Of a stretch of 64,000 nucleotides of DNA, positions 49,840-61,113 are shown in pieces. Positions within the stretch are counted from its first letter, which is position 1, and every line of letters begins with the position of its first letter. Made by a program: the position numbers and the translations under genes. The notes beneath the pieces were generated by a model that made no database searches, was not told the origin of the DNA, and worked only from the letters and a program-made list of their open reading frames with translations. The stretch is from Siphonodentalium dalli (Eukaryota; Mollusca; Scaphopoda; Gadilida; Siphonodentaliidae): the NCBI GenBank assembly GCA_032622095.1, contig CP136061.1, forward strand, positions 120,912,754 through 120,976,753, read 5' to 3'.

Positions 49840-50335
49840 CTCAGGAATCTTATTAGTTATGCCCCCCCCCGTTGACCTCAGATGTCTTAATTTATATAAT
49901 AAATCATTAATTATTTACCCAAAATAGTTGCAATCTGGTTGGTGAAAAATTTTAAACAGGGATAAATTTACACATAGCGTGTCATGAGACATATGCTGTT
50001 GACCTCAGATGATTTAAAGAGGCAAATATTAGCAATAAAGAGCGTTCCTTATCAACCCAGATATGTGGGAAAATTGGTGCACAAAAGTTAAATGATAAGG
50101 GGACTGTCACAGGATAGGTGCCGTTGGCCCCAAATGACTTAAATATGCACTAATAATTAGCAATAATGCGCGTTTATTATCAATATAAAAGATAGGTGTA
50201 ACTTTATCAAGAGTCATGCAATAGGTGCTGTTAACAATAGGATATGTTCTAATAATTATTTAAAAGGGCCGCTAATCAATTAAGAATTCTTCACCCGAGC
50301 AACGCCAGATACCCCAGCAGGTCCAGCTAGTATTT
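49840..50335. repeat. Diverged dispersed repeat with GTTGACCTCAGATG units
   Basis: GTTGACCTCAGATG occurs twice, followed by text like that of 39395-39620. It includes one AATAAAGAGCGTTCC motif (50034-50048) and ends with an inverted relative of the CTAGCAGG repeat head near 50305-50335. Confidence 0.5.
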
Positions 50336-51737
50336 TATATAACTGAATGTTCACTATAAAACTTAGTAATTTGACCATATTAAACCTAATCAAACTGTAT
50401 TCTAATTTCAGGCTATTAGACAACGACAACCTCCAAAAGAAAGGCAAACAAAGCTTGTGGACAAAAGATGCAAAACTAAAATAGCATTCACAACAGAGAA
50501 TGCACTACTCGACCACCTGGGGTATATCTTCAGGTGCTATTGCTCTGATAATTGTACATGTAAGGGATGTGTCGAAAATCAAGCTGAAATCATGCACCTG
50601 AAAGAAATAAATACAAAGAAAAGTCTTGAGGAAACTGGCAGGAAATCCATGTGCATCAGGTACTTACAAAATGATAGAAAATCCAAATTCTATACTGGTC
50701 TGCCATCAAGGCAATCCTTCTATGATTTGCTGAGCTATATAACTCCAGCCGTCAGCAATATGAGGTACTGGAGAGGAGAAGCCAGAATATTGTCCACTAA
50801 ATGCAAGAAAAGACATTTTAAAGGAAATCCTAGAAAACCAGGACAGAAAAGAAAGCTACTTCTGGAAGAAGAACTTCTTCTTGTATTGATGAAGTTACGG
50901 CTTGGGTTGACCAATCAACTACTCGCTGACCTGGGCAAAATATTGACAAGTTCATTCAGCATTATTCTGAATACGTGGATTAAAGTACTCGCATCGGAGT
51001 TACAACCTCTCATATTCTGGCCAGACAAGGAAATCATTCGATCAAATCTACCGCCATCCCTTGGATCAAACTTTCCTCACCTACGCTGCACTATTGACTG
51101 TACTGAAATATTTATTGAAAGGCTGAGGCACCTAGAGCTACAGGCAGACTTGGTCTGATTACAAAAAAACACAACACTGCAAAATTGCTGGTTGCCATAG
51201 CCCCTGATGGTATGATAACCTTTATATCTAAAGCATGGGGTGGTAGGACATCCGATCAGTACATTACACGAGAATCTGGGTTTCTTGATCTATTAGAACC
51301 CATGGACGTTATTCTTGCTGACCGTGGATTTCCAATTCAGGAGGATTTGATTCTCCGCAGCGCGACACTGCATATACCACCCCAAGCTCTGGGATGGAAC
51401 AACAAAGTAGGGCAGCGGTGCAGCGAACAAAGAGAGTGGCCAATACCCGGATACATGTGGAGCGAGCCATTGGCCGTTTAAAGGAATTCACCATCCTCAA
51501 AAACACTCTTCCAATTACACTTGTACCCATAATTGATGACATGTTAACAGTATGTGCTGCAATTTGCAATCTTCAACCACCTTTGGTATGTTAATTGATG
51601 ACAACCAAATAATCAAAAGTTGACATGAGTTATTTGACAATTATTTTTGCAAATTTCTCTAACTCTCATGACTTTTTTGTGCACGAAGGGATATTTAGTC
51701 AGGATTTATAATTTGAATATGCATGTTTTCCTTCCAT

Positions 51738-52170
51738 CAGCCTTGAAATAGTGTGCTTTTCATTTGCAGAATGAGGTCCACAGAGGGTCAATTTAGTGAT
51801 GTTATCCCACACAGTGGGCTAGCATCACTAAATTCACCCCTGGGGACCTCACTCTGCGTAGACCTCATCTTCCGGGAAGTATCTCTAGTCACAAATTAAG
51901 ATTGTTTTTAGTTACGTTTACCCTTCTGTTCAGTTTCTATAACCCCTAACTTGCAGAAGTTAAAATTCATAATCGAGGTGATTAATGGCGAACATTACCA
52001 ACTTCAATCTGATTCCAGGTCTCCCTTAGAAGTGAAGACCTCAGCAGGATGAGGTTCCTAGAGGGTAATTTGGTGATGCTTGTCCGGCGTGCAGGATAGC
52101 GTCACTAAATTAAACCTCTGGGGACTTACATGTAATTCAGCAAATGACAGACACACTATTTCAAGTCTTG
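51738..52170. mobile_element. AAGCCTTGAAATAGTGTG-family MITE, older copy
   Basis: The left end AGCCTTGAAATAGTGTG and the right end CACACTATTTCAAGTCTTG are mirrored. Two internal hairpins are built from GAGGTCC..AGAGGGT and TAGCATCACTAAATTCACCC text. A younger copy with TSD lies at 62985-63238. Confidence 0.65.
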
Positions 52171-52249
52171 TTTCTGATGAACGGCAACAGGCCATTTTCT
52201 TCTAAATAATGAAAAATTCCCCCAAATTATGTTCTTTTATAGTTCTGAG

Positions 52250-52365
52250 GCACAGGCCCCTTGCACAATAGATTCCCACCACCCAAAGATATATATATAA
52301 TATAAGACCATATCTTTGGCTGGTGGGGTCTATTGTGACAGAAGGTACATGTGTCCTGAGGGTGC
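52250..52365. repeat. Short hairpin, CACAATAGA..CCCACCACCC
   Basis: CACAATAGATTCCCACCACC with CAAAGATAT pairs with ATATCTTTGGCTGGTGGGG and TCTATTGTG around an AT-rich loop. Confidence 0.6.
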
Positions 52366-53289
52366 ATATATGATGCATAATGCACTTTGTATTATGTGTA
52401 CTGTTGTGTTACATTGAGCAGGACATTACACAGTTCTATTAAACTAATTATACCTTGTTTACTGTGATGAGGCTTTCTCCATTCCATTTCACTTATTCGC
52501 TTGGGTACGTAATACTGGATGCACTTGTAGGTCTATGGTTCCATGTACATGGACGTGATGTACAAGCTGAATTTGTCCATCCCATCTTCCACGCATGCTC
52601 CAATTTGAAGAGTACAGCAGCCACATGGTTACAAGTTGAACCCAATCTAAAACAAAATTAAATCGATTAGACCAAACTAAAAAGTTATTTTAGTCTCAGA
52701 CACCGCCACATTGAAATAAATGGCCCACATTGGATTTTTTATTTATCGATTTTTTTTTACATTACATACATGTATGACAAAAAAATTGAATTCCTTTTTT
52801 TTTTATTAATTTATTTTGGTATGTTTTTTACCAACAATCCAACATGTCCACAAACATATGGAGTATTAATTGCAAAATACATGAACTTTAAAGATGCATA
52901 ATCCAAATTAACGCTCGCAAATTACTATTTCCTTGGCTTTGGGGGGGGGGGGGGGGTAAAAATATTTGATTCGAACCGAGGAACCCACCTATCAAAACTC
53001 AGAGTGATCAGATATCAATTGAAATCTATTAATTTGCAGTTTTGGGTACTATAGTTGACTATGGCTAGCATTATTTTTGGAAAATTACTCATTTTGATAA
53101 CTAGTGGCATTTCATTTTTTGTTTTTTTGTTGGAATCTAATTATATGGGGTCCATCGAATCGGATTGAGTACCTTTAACATATATCATTGTACTAATGTG
53201 TGAAGAGTAAAATAAAAAATAAAAATAAAGTTATTGGAGGCCCTTTTCACATTTATTATTTGTTTGCGCTAAAGCAAAAATATTTGCGC

Positions 53290-54859
53290 TTAACCCTTTG
53301 AACCCGTAACACCGATATTTAGGTGCAAACGAACCGTGACTATATCCCGTAACACCGATATTTCGGTGCAGCGACGACATGATTCGGTAGCAAATTTATA
53401 TATAGTATAACGAGCGTCTGACCCACTGATTTATATTTAAATTGCCCCCACATATGTCAGCGGCGCCCATGGTGCGTATGGAATGGTTGACCGCTAGTAT
53501 CGGGTAGAAATATATGCGCATGCGCATAGCATATAATCTACAAAAACATACGATATTTTAAGCGAACTATGCCGCTATATTTACGGCATATAATTTCGTG
53601 TTCCCCGTGTGTGTACAGAACAGACGTAATTTAGACACACAATTTCAGTTTAAATTACCCTCGTGTATATTAACCAGTGTTCTGCTACATATGGGGAAGG
53701 GTCTATCGCATATGAAGTTGATTTATTCGCGCATGCGCAGACTAGCGCAATGACAAATAAATGGTTTATAACGTACTTATACACGACATACCCACTAATA
53801 TATATATTTAAATTGGCCTATTGAAGTCAGCGCTGGCAAAGGTGTCTATATGGATTGGCTGCCCGCTAGAAATGGCTAGGAAAATATGCGCATGGGCGCA
53901 GACTATAATTCATTTAAAAAAATGCGTTTAAGTTAAATGTGGCGCTATATATGACATTTTGTTGCATGTTTCACATGTTAGTATAGCAGACACAATCTAG
54001 ACAGCTTACTTGAACAATGGGGCCACGATATGTTACGGGAAATTACGTTGTTTCTGGTCTCTGTAATATCAGTCTCTGTTGTGCCACATGCAGCAAAAAG
54101 TCTATCGCATATCAAGTTGACTTACTCGCGCATGGTCAGGTATATCTTAATTTCACATTAGGATATTGGTTGCATCGAAACGCAATTCGCTGATGTATAA
54201 TTACAACGTTATAAGCTAGAATTCGTTTATCCTGCAAATTTCGGGTAGTTGCCTAGTAACCGTTTCTACGGCGAGATCGGGTGGCAAAGTCTCCCGATCT
54301 TACAATGATCAGTGGTCCGTGCATGCATATATCATGCCTGCACAGTTTCAGGTAGGTGTCCCCTTTCAACATAACCAACACCATGCGACTAGACACTGTC
54401 TAAATTAAGGCAAAACATACCACTGAATGGTTAGTGCAATTATGTCATTCGATCAGTTGTGGTATTTGCTTAGCAACCGTTGCTACCCTTAAATGGGATA
54501 TTTGGTTCACTATTCTGGTCGGGTATATCTCAAATTTCACGTTAGGGTAGTACCTGCATCAAAAAACGCAATCACTGAGGCTGAATTACGACGCTATAAG
54601 CTATATATTTACATTTTCCAGTCAATTCCGGGTAGTTGCCTAGCAACCGTTACCAAGGAGTTGTCGCGAAGCAAAGTCTCGCGATCTTATAATGATCGCT
54701 GATCCATGGGGACAACCCTGTAAAGTTTCAGACCGGTGTCGCAATTTGAACATAATGAACACCATGCTACTAGAAACTATCTAATTTAAGCGGACATACC
54801 ACTGGGAGCCCCGGGTCAGGGTGTCGATCACTGTGGGGCGCCAGGGTTCAAAGGGTTAA
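53290..54859. mobile_element. Non-autonomous piggyBac-like element (1.57 kb) inserted in the ISL2EU element
   Basis: The left end is TTAA plus CCCTTTGAACCC; the right end is GGGTTCAAAGGG plus TTAA. Outside the TTAA copies the flanks are TTTGCGC and GCGTAAG, so removing one TTAA and the insert restores a GCGCTTAAGCG-type site like those at 48.3 kb. The interior has no transposase. It consists of two diverged direct duplications: about 53400-53760 with 53770-54130, and about 54130-54500 with 54520-54800. Confidence 0.75.
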
Positions 54860-55029
54860 GCGTAAGTCATCTGCGATTAAGTGCAAATATGTGTCTATCA
54901 ATTTATTTGCACTTAAGCGCAAACACCTAACACTCCCCTTACTTCCCTCTGATAATCTGATTGTGAATGATTGAGTCCATCTCATAGTATATTATTACAT
55001 TACATAGCATCAAAAAAAAAAAAAAACAT

Positions 55030-55095
55030 ACAGTGAAATTTAAATTATTCAATTTAATTTCCAGTGAAATTTAAATTATTCAATTTAATTTCAAT
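55030..55095. repeat. Direct duplication of ~37 bp
   Basis: CAGTGAAATTTAAATTATTC followed by AATTTAATTTC occurs twice in tandem. Confidence 0.7.
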
Positions 55096-56155
55096 ACATG
55101 TACATACAGTGTTCCTCTGTACATGTTTACTTATAAATTTTCACATTTGATGTCATAACTAATGGATGTGGATATGATCAGGATATCAGTATTAGTACAT
55201 ATAATACTAGCTTATAAAATGGTATATACTAGTACTGGCATATTGTTGCTGGCATAGCAGTTGTTATCATGTGAAAATGCTATTTTTTTAGGGGTGGGTA
55301 GGAATAAATATATATGGATATATATACACCTGGACTCTCAGATGGCTTTACTAATCATGTTAAAATATTAGTGATGGTGAAGTTTTATGGCTGAAAGCCT
55401 AAAATTCTTAATAGTGATTTCACTCTATGTCTGACTCATTGCAAATATTTTTTTAAATTAATAATACAATGTAGTTTTAACATTTTTATTATACACATAA
55501 GAGTTAGATAGTGTTCACTGGCATGGTGTGTGACATGTATATATATAGTTAAAGTTATAATAATATACTTACCCTGCAAAGCAAGTGCAGTATGCACTGT
55601 GTATTGAACCTGTGGTCTTATCAATAGCCACCCATATCTGGTGCGGGTTGTTCTTCAGTCTTTCGGATGGCAAGGATGAGCTTTTCAGAAAACAGATATC
55701 TGAATCTTCAACAACGGAATGAAAGAAAACTTCCCCTAACCATTTTGAGTCAAAGTAGGAGTATGCCTTCCCCTCCTTGTAATCACTTAACATTCTTTTT
55801 GCAAGATTACGTTGCGATTCGTCAGATAAGTTGATATCTCAATCGACATTGTCGGTGGCCAATATACCATGCCCTGCTTCTCACTCAACCATCCTGCAGT
55901 CAAAGACTTGAAAGGATCAGGCAGTTTTCCTCCCTTGTAAGGGAGTAGTTGATCATATGCTTCTTGTTTTTGTAGTTTAGCATCTGGTGGAGAGGGTTCC
56001 TCTGGAATATCTTGTAGCTGTGCAGAAAACACTAAAGCACATAGTTCATCCTTTCTCATGGATGATTTCAGTTTTCTTTTTCTAAGGAAGTCCTTTAATT
56101 CAGGGACTTTCCATCGTTTAATGTCATCTATGGATATATTTTGACAATGGTCCAT

Positions 56156-58506
56156 GACAATGGTGTCACGAAAATGGGAAAGTGTTATTTCGCTATTAAA
56201 TTGAACCAGCGCAATTTATGCACCGTTTACTAATCCAAAGTCGCGTTTCCGGTAAAGCATTGTATCTTTTACATGACAACTACATTCAAAAACTATAAAT
56301 AATGTTATAGTATTCGTTTTTTTCACAAAGTACCCATGAAATCACCGCGACTTTTGTGATGTAAATATAAGAAACACGTGGGTTTGAAAACGTTGTTTAT
56401 GTAACGGTCACGTGACCATTCTGAGATGGTGACGTGGCTTATTGCTGGACCTCGGTCGTCAGTTGAACATCGCACAATTTATGCGGTTGTGTCCGCAAGG
56501 GAATGTGTTGATGTCAGCAAACAGACGGAGTCAGAAAAATGTATTCGGTGAATCACATAATGAATACTGATTGATTTGCATTTTGGGATCCATATATAGA
56601 TGAAACCGCACCTTCAAACAAACTACTTGAATACTTCGTGAAACAGCATTTTTTCTTTGCAGACACACATTTTTTTATGGATATAGATATAGCTAGTGCG
56701 GTGTCTTTAACGTTTTATATCCGCCTGGGGGTTCGGCAGCTGTTGGGATCAACATGTGCGCACCCCCACATACACACATATATGTACGCCGCTAACTGCA
56801 AATGTATTATGCGCACATACTGCCTGTATAATATGTATTTCTTATGCTTTGCTTGCAGTCTTAACTAAGTCCCCGATTGCAGCAGAACATAGGTAACATT
56901 TGTGTCCTATCATGCCTATAATTCAGACCAATTACGGGTAATGGCGTTTATTAAACTACCAAAAAGATACCGCTGCAGAGTGGATTGCACGCTTTATTCC
57001 ACACAATGCTTTTGTTCTGTCTTAGCTTGCGTGTGGTTTAGAACGTTGGATATTAATTATGATTCGTGCGTCGGAACCTTAAGTATAGTTCTATGGCCTG
57101 TCCTCTATAACATGTTAAGAATGGCGCAGGGTCTCTTTCAAAACAGTTAATTTTTGTGTGTGCGTAGCAACCGCAGTATTCAAAGTTTGTCCGTACCAGT
57201 GGTTCGCCAGTTGCCACTACAGACATAGTTATCAAGACAAAGGACAGTTAATTAATCTGTTTGGCCAAAGGAAAGATTAGAAAGATTAAAGTCTCACGAA
57301 GGCATAACTAGGGGAATTAAATGGCGTGACAGTGTGGGTCACACATTTCATTTGACATCGGGGATACGTCACTAATTCCTCTCGTCGGTTTATTGCTGAA
57401 TCATGGTATGGTCGCTTAAAGGGGCATGGCTCATTTGAACATTCAATTTATGTCTACGTAATTTGGAATGAGGAATAAGATGGATCCACAAATGCACGAA
57501 ATACTGTCCCCTGGGCTGCATTTATACTCTGAACAATTTCCATATTCTTTGTTTGTTTTCTAATAGCTGTGGCATCCTTTTATCCTTATTACAGTAAACT
57601 GTTTACGTAATTATCGACCTATTTGGATCCACGGAATCGGACCAGGATTAACCAAAAACGAGTATAATATTAGGATTGAGATGAAGAGGCCTTAAGTGTT
57701 GTTCTATTGAGAAAACAAATATAGCATAAAGATGAGGCAGACATACATACACATTATATTCAAAAATTCGAGTAAAATTACATTGCATCATTGCAAACAA
57801 TATTTCGCTCACTTTGCACACTCCCAAGTGATGAAGAATGTCTCTTGGGTCACACTCCCACTGGCGACATTAAAGAAATCATGAGTGTGGTATAGTTATA
57901 TGCCAAAGCGTAAGTAGACTGTTGTTCCGCTGGCGATTTGAAAACACAGTGTTCACGATCTCTGATAAGTATGACAGGTTATACATATATACGAGTGTAG
58001 TTTGAGTTACTTCAGTTCACGCTCGACTGCTTGATGACAGAGCTGGCAAACTATGAGAGATAGCCCGGATTCCAGGCTTGATGCATTTTAATTTGGTGTT
58101 AGGGGTGTACGTTTAGTCAGTTTTGATGGCAGGCAATTTATGTCAATCGAATTTGTCGTTATTGAAATTTTCTAAGGGTAGCTATTGCAATCCCAATCAA
58201 CATATAACTAACGCCGTACATGTCGCTCATGTATACATTTTCTCGGAATTTAGTGTGATGTTGCCCCAATGTTGCATTCGATGTTAATTGCCACAGTCAC
58301 ATGTTTCATACTTTTGAGTTAAATTTTTGGTCGAATTTTGGGGGGAAAACTCGACTTAAAGTTTGGCAATGACCGTTCGGGGCGCGGCCTTTAAAACTGT
58401 AATTGCACGATACCCCCATACATTATAATGAAGAATAAAGCAACCACGAATGCTGATATGCAGTTTAGTTCACACAAGTATGGAGCAATCGACTGGAAAT
58501 ATGACA
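56156..58506. other. Non-coding stretch right of the ISL2EU-type element
   Basis: Short open frames at 56638-56868 and 56902-57150 have no recognisable motif. The element's right terminus probably lies just beyond 56155. ACCGGAAAC occurs near 56250 (inverted) and near 47204, a possible but weak subterminal match. Confidence 0.3.
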
Positions 58507-59062
58507 CGGTGTTACGCCGAGTTATGTAGTAACTGACGAGTTTTGTGGTAGCTCACGAGTTATGTAGTAACAATCGACGAGTTTTGTGGTAGCTCACGAG
58601 TTTTGTAGTAAAATCGACGAGTTATGTAGTAAATTCAGGTTACGAGTTTTGTAGTAAAATATCGACGAGTTTTGTAGTAAACAGCAAGCTAACGAACCAC
58701 ATTTGGTTTTCCACCAAGATAGCTAGTTTATTCATTTCACCAATACAACATGGTATTAAGAAATAGGACGCGACGTCTGACATAATGGGGGCCAGGTTCA
58801 AGTTAATAACATGGCCATAGTACTTCTAGGTACGAAGTTTGGCTCAGATCTGATGAGAAACGACGCAGCAGTGACGAGTGACCAACATCAAGTTGAGCTA
58901 CAACGTCATTAACGTCTACCACACAAACACTTACACAAAAAACATTGCATTTACTATATACGATTTTATTAAGTCCAAATCCGCCTTTGAAACTGACTAA
59001 AAATTGTTGCTACAAATCTCGTTAGCTTGTTTTTTACTACAAAACTCGTAAAACACGGTATG
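58507..59062. mobile_element. MITE with subterminal array of ACGAGTTTTGTAGTAA motifs
   Basis: The left side has about eight copies of (A)CGAGTTNTGTNGTA(A) between 58518 and 58682, with spacers of 5-12 bp such as AATCGACG or CTGACG. The right side has the inverted motif TTTACTACAAAACTCGT at about 59030-59050 with a decayed one before it. The outer ends CACGGTGTTACG and CGTAAAACACGGT are roughly mirrored. Repeated subterminal motifs of this kind are typical transposase-binding sites. Confidence 0.6.
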
Positions 59063-60114
59063 TATACACACGGTATGTATATCTAGTGGTCATCGATGAT
59101 TTGTAAATGGATCTGTGACCTTTAACTCATCTCAACACAATTACATTGATCAATAGGCATGCACATTCTCAAAAATAGTAAAGTTATGGGTGGTTGTCTT
59201 TCTATATTAAAATAATTCTGAAATTTCTTAAAACAAGAAACTAAGTTCCTTCTAATGATCTTCAGATATGCTATCATGGGTATACATGGGTATAAAGTGC
59301 ACTTTTAAAAAAGAAGTTATATTTTACAGAAGATATTGGTACCATGCAGAATACATTAAAGTTGAGATATTTCCATGAAAAAATAATTATGTGGCTTATA
59401 ATTTCCAACAGCTTTATGATTCCTAAATATTGTGTCGCAGTAATCGTATTTAACAAATTTCCCTAAAAAAAAACTCCAGACATTTCAATTAGAAATATCA
59501 GGAAATGTAACAAAAAACGTACGTCTGGCCCTTAGTGAATGTTTACTTAATTTACAATATATCCACCGCACATGTTTCATAATCTAAACTATTAGCACTG
59601 TGTCAAGTTGAAAACAGTAGAGTGGTGGTGATTTAGACAGTGTCGATATGTGGCCAGTTTAACAACTATGCGCTGGTAGTGTAGACGACGAGTCTCACTA
59701 CTTAAAATGTTGTATTTTAATAAACCTAAAATTGACAAGAAGAAATGTAAAAATAACTTCCAACGCAAAGGAAAACATGGGGTTCTGATCATGAGTTATA
59801 TTTGACTGGTCACCGGACTATAAACCTTGCCATCGCTCTGCTTCGGACGTCGTTATTATGGGGAGCGATAGCTTCGTGGGGTTTCACATATGAGCCAGGG
59901 ACGAGTCTAGAGTTTTATGAGTAATATGAATTATGTTGCCCGGTGATTGAGTTATATTAACTACATAGATTTTCTAATCAGTTATAGCATTATACTTGGT
60001 TATTCGTTTTGCGGGTGTTCGGGAAATATAAGCAGCAGACGACAGAACAAAATACAATTGAAGAAGCATTCATATCTCATGATATATGTTGGTGAAAAAT
60101 GTTCGAATAATAAG
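59063..60114. other. Non-coding stretch
   Basis: No gene or clear repeat is supported. Confidence 0.3.
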
Positions 60115-60617
60115 TTTAAAGACACGGTTGGCCTTGGCGGTGGGTATCCTGTGAAAATATCTCCACCCGTCAAAAACCGCCACAAACAGAAAGAACATCA
60201 AAATGTAGATAGGCTTTGTCCGTATACAAATAAGCAAAATCGCATAAACAGTATGTTATGGTCATATGTTTGACCATTGTTATGTAAACAAAAGCATAAC
60301 AAGTTACTTTTCTGGTGTTTGTTTATATTATGATAGTAAACATAAAGAGCGTTCTTTGTTGGTGAATACCTGATATGGAACTAATAAAGAGCGTTTATGC
60401 CATTTATGTGTGATTAGCCAGTAGCATTGTGCTGTCTTCTGTAACATTATCAGGATCTTGCTTATGTAAAATATAGTAGGCCTTTATGATAACATGCTGT
60501 TTACGCGATGGTCATGGTATATATGAACGGAACTGTATGCGTTTTAATGTTTTTCTGTTTACGGTGTTTGGAACAAATATGAATATTTTCGACAATTAAG
60601 GCCGCACGTGCCTTTAA
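60115..60617. mobile_element. TTAAAGG-family MITE, copy 5
   Basis: Plus orientation, as at 12643-13146. It starts TTTAAAGACACGGTTGGCCT and ends CCGCACGTGCCTTTAA. The paired AAAGAGCGTT motif is at 60343-60352 and 60385-60394. Confidence 0.75.
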
Positions 60618-60764
60618 CAACGGCATATGACATATAATACTCCGTTTTCGATTTGCACAATAACTTATGCAGTCCATTTGATTTGCAGATTCATATACGA
60701 TTTGTTCTAAACGTGATTTAATGAGGAGACTGTCCGAGTTAGTCCTGATTTTGGTGCAGCCCCT

Positions 60765-61094
60765 TTAACCTCTTCACTGCTAATGACGTTATGACGTCGT
60801 GTGCTGGGCCGTTATGACCATTTTCCAATGAAAAAATATAACGGGAATTACGGGGAATATCACGAAAACCATAACACTGACTCAGTTGAGTGGCTTTTAT
60901 AATTCATAGTCATGGAGCATCATACAATGTTTGAAACTTCGAGATACAGTTGTTCCGATGTACCAATATCTTATTTCCAGTTATAAATCACGACTGAGTG
61001 GTAGTGTGCTGAAGTAGGTCCATACGGACGCATAGCACACATCGTGACATTTGCGTCCGTACTCAGTACTGACGTATAGCTGCCAAGAGGTTAA
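60765..61094. mobile_element. piggyBac-like MITE, CCTCTTCACTGC family, copy 1
   Basis: TTAA (60765-60768) plus CCTCTTCACTGC on the left; GCTGCCAAGAGG plus TTAA (61091-61094) on the right. Interior TATGACGTCGTG-type text is shared with 63288-63549. Confidence 0.65.
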
Positions 61095-61113
61095 ACATTT
61101 TAATGTATAAATT

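Larger units (their letters stand above)
47262..51594 (+). pseudogene. ISL2EU-type (PIF/Harbinger) transposase with THAP domain, two exons, frameshifted
   Basis: Exon 1 (47262-47594) encodes a THAP C2CH zinc finger: CSIENC (C4, C9), FKLHQFPRDDD, W57, VCSDHF (C84, H87), DGTPTTAHPYPTL. It ends before GTTAGT in phase 0. Exon 2 starts at 50412 after TTTCAG and continues in frame through a Cys cluster (CYCSDNCTCKGC), GLPSRQSFYDLLSYI (helix-turn-helix region) and TIDCTEIFIER with the first catalytic Asp. One extra base near 51140 shifts the frame; the text then continues WSDYKKHNTAKLLVAIAPDG, ILADRGF (second Asp) and, after a second shift near 51390, IHVERAIGRLKEFTIL (Glu) and ICNLQPPLV. This is the DDE_Tnp_4 pattern. 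The DDE residues survive but two frameshifts disable it. The intron contains the last exon of the antisense YqaJ gene. Confidence 0.8.
48712..56155 (-). pseudogene. ISL2EU accessory protein: SAP - SWIM - YqaJ-type nuclease, three exons
   Basis: Exon 1 (56155-55573) starts MDHCQNISIDDIKRWKVPEL, with a SAP-like helix-extended-helix (LKDFLRKRKLKSSMRKDEL). It shifts frame once near 55840 (on to RNLAKRMLSDYKEG) and ends CTCFAG before GTAAGT. Exon 2 (52646-52454) joins in phase as GLGSTCNHVAAVLF, completing a SWIM zinc finger (CxC then CxH), then ACTSRPCTW; a frame change follows near 52560. Exon 3 (about 49720-48712) holds the PD-(D/E)XK YqaJ fold: WRQQREGRITSSVAHNVLTK, ALKYGRMMEAEALLAYQ, GLVEIKCPF with catalytic E-x-K, and HPYYTQIVHQLGVTG. 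YqaJ-type nucleases accompany ISL2EU transposases in known elements. The gene runs opposite to the transposase, and its 3' exon lies inside the transposase intron. Exon 3 alone is intact. Confidence 0.75.

Noticed and set aside
58518-58682. CRISPR-like short repeats with spacers
   Set aside because: The genome is eukaryotic, spacers are only a few bases and irregular, the motif is degenerate and inverted copies lie at the other end; a subterminal transposon array fits better.
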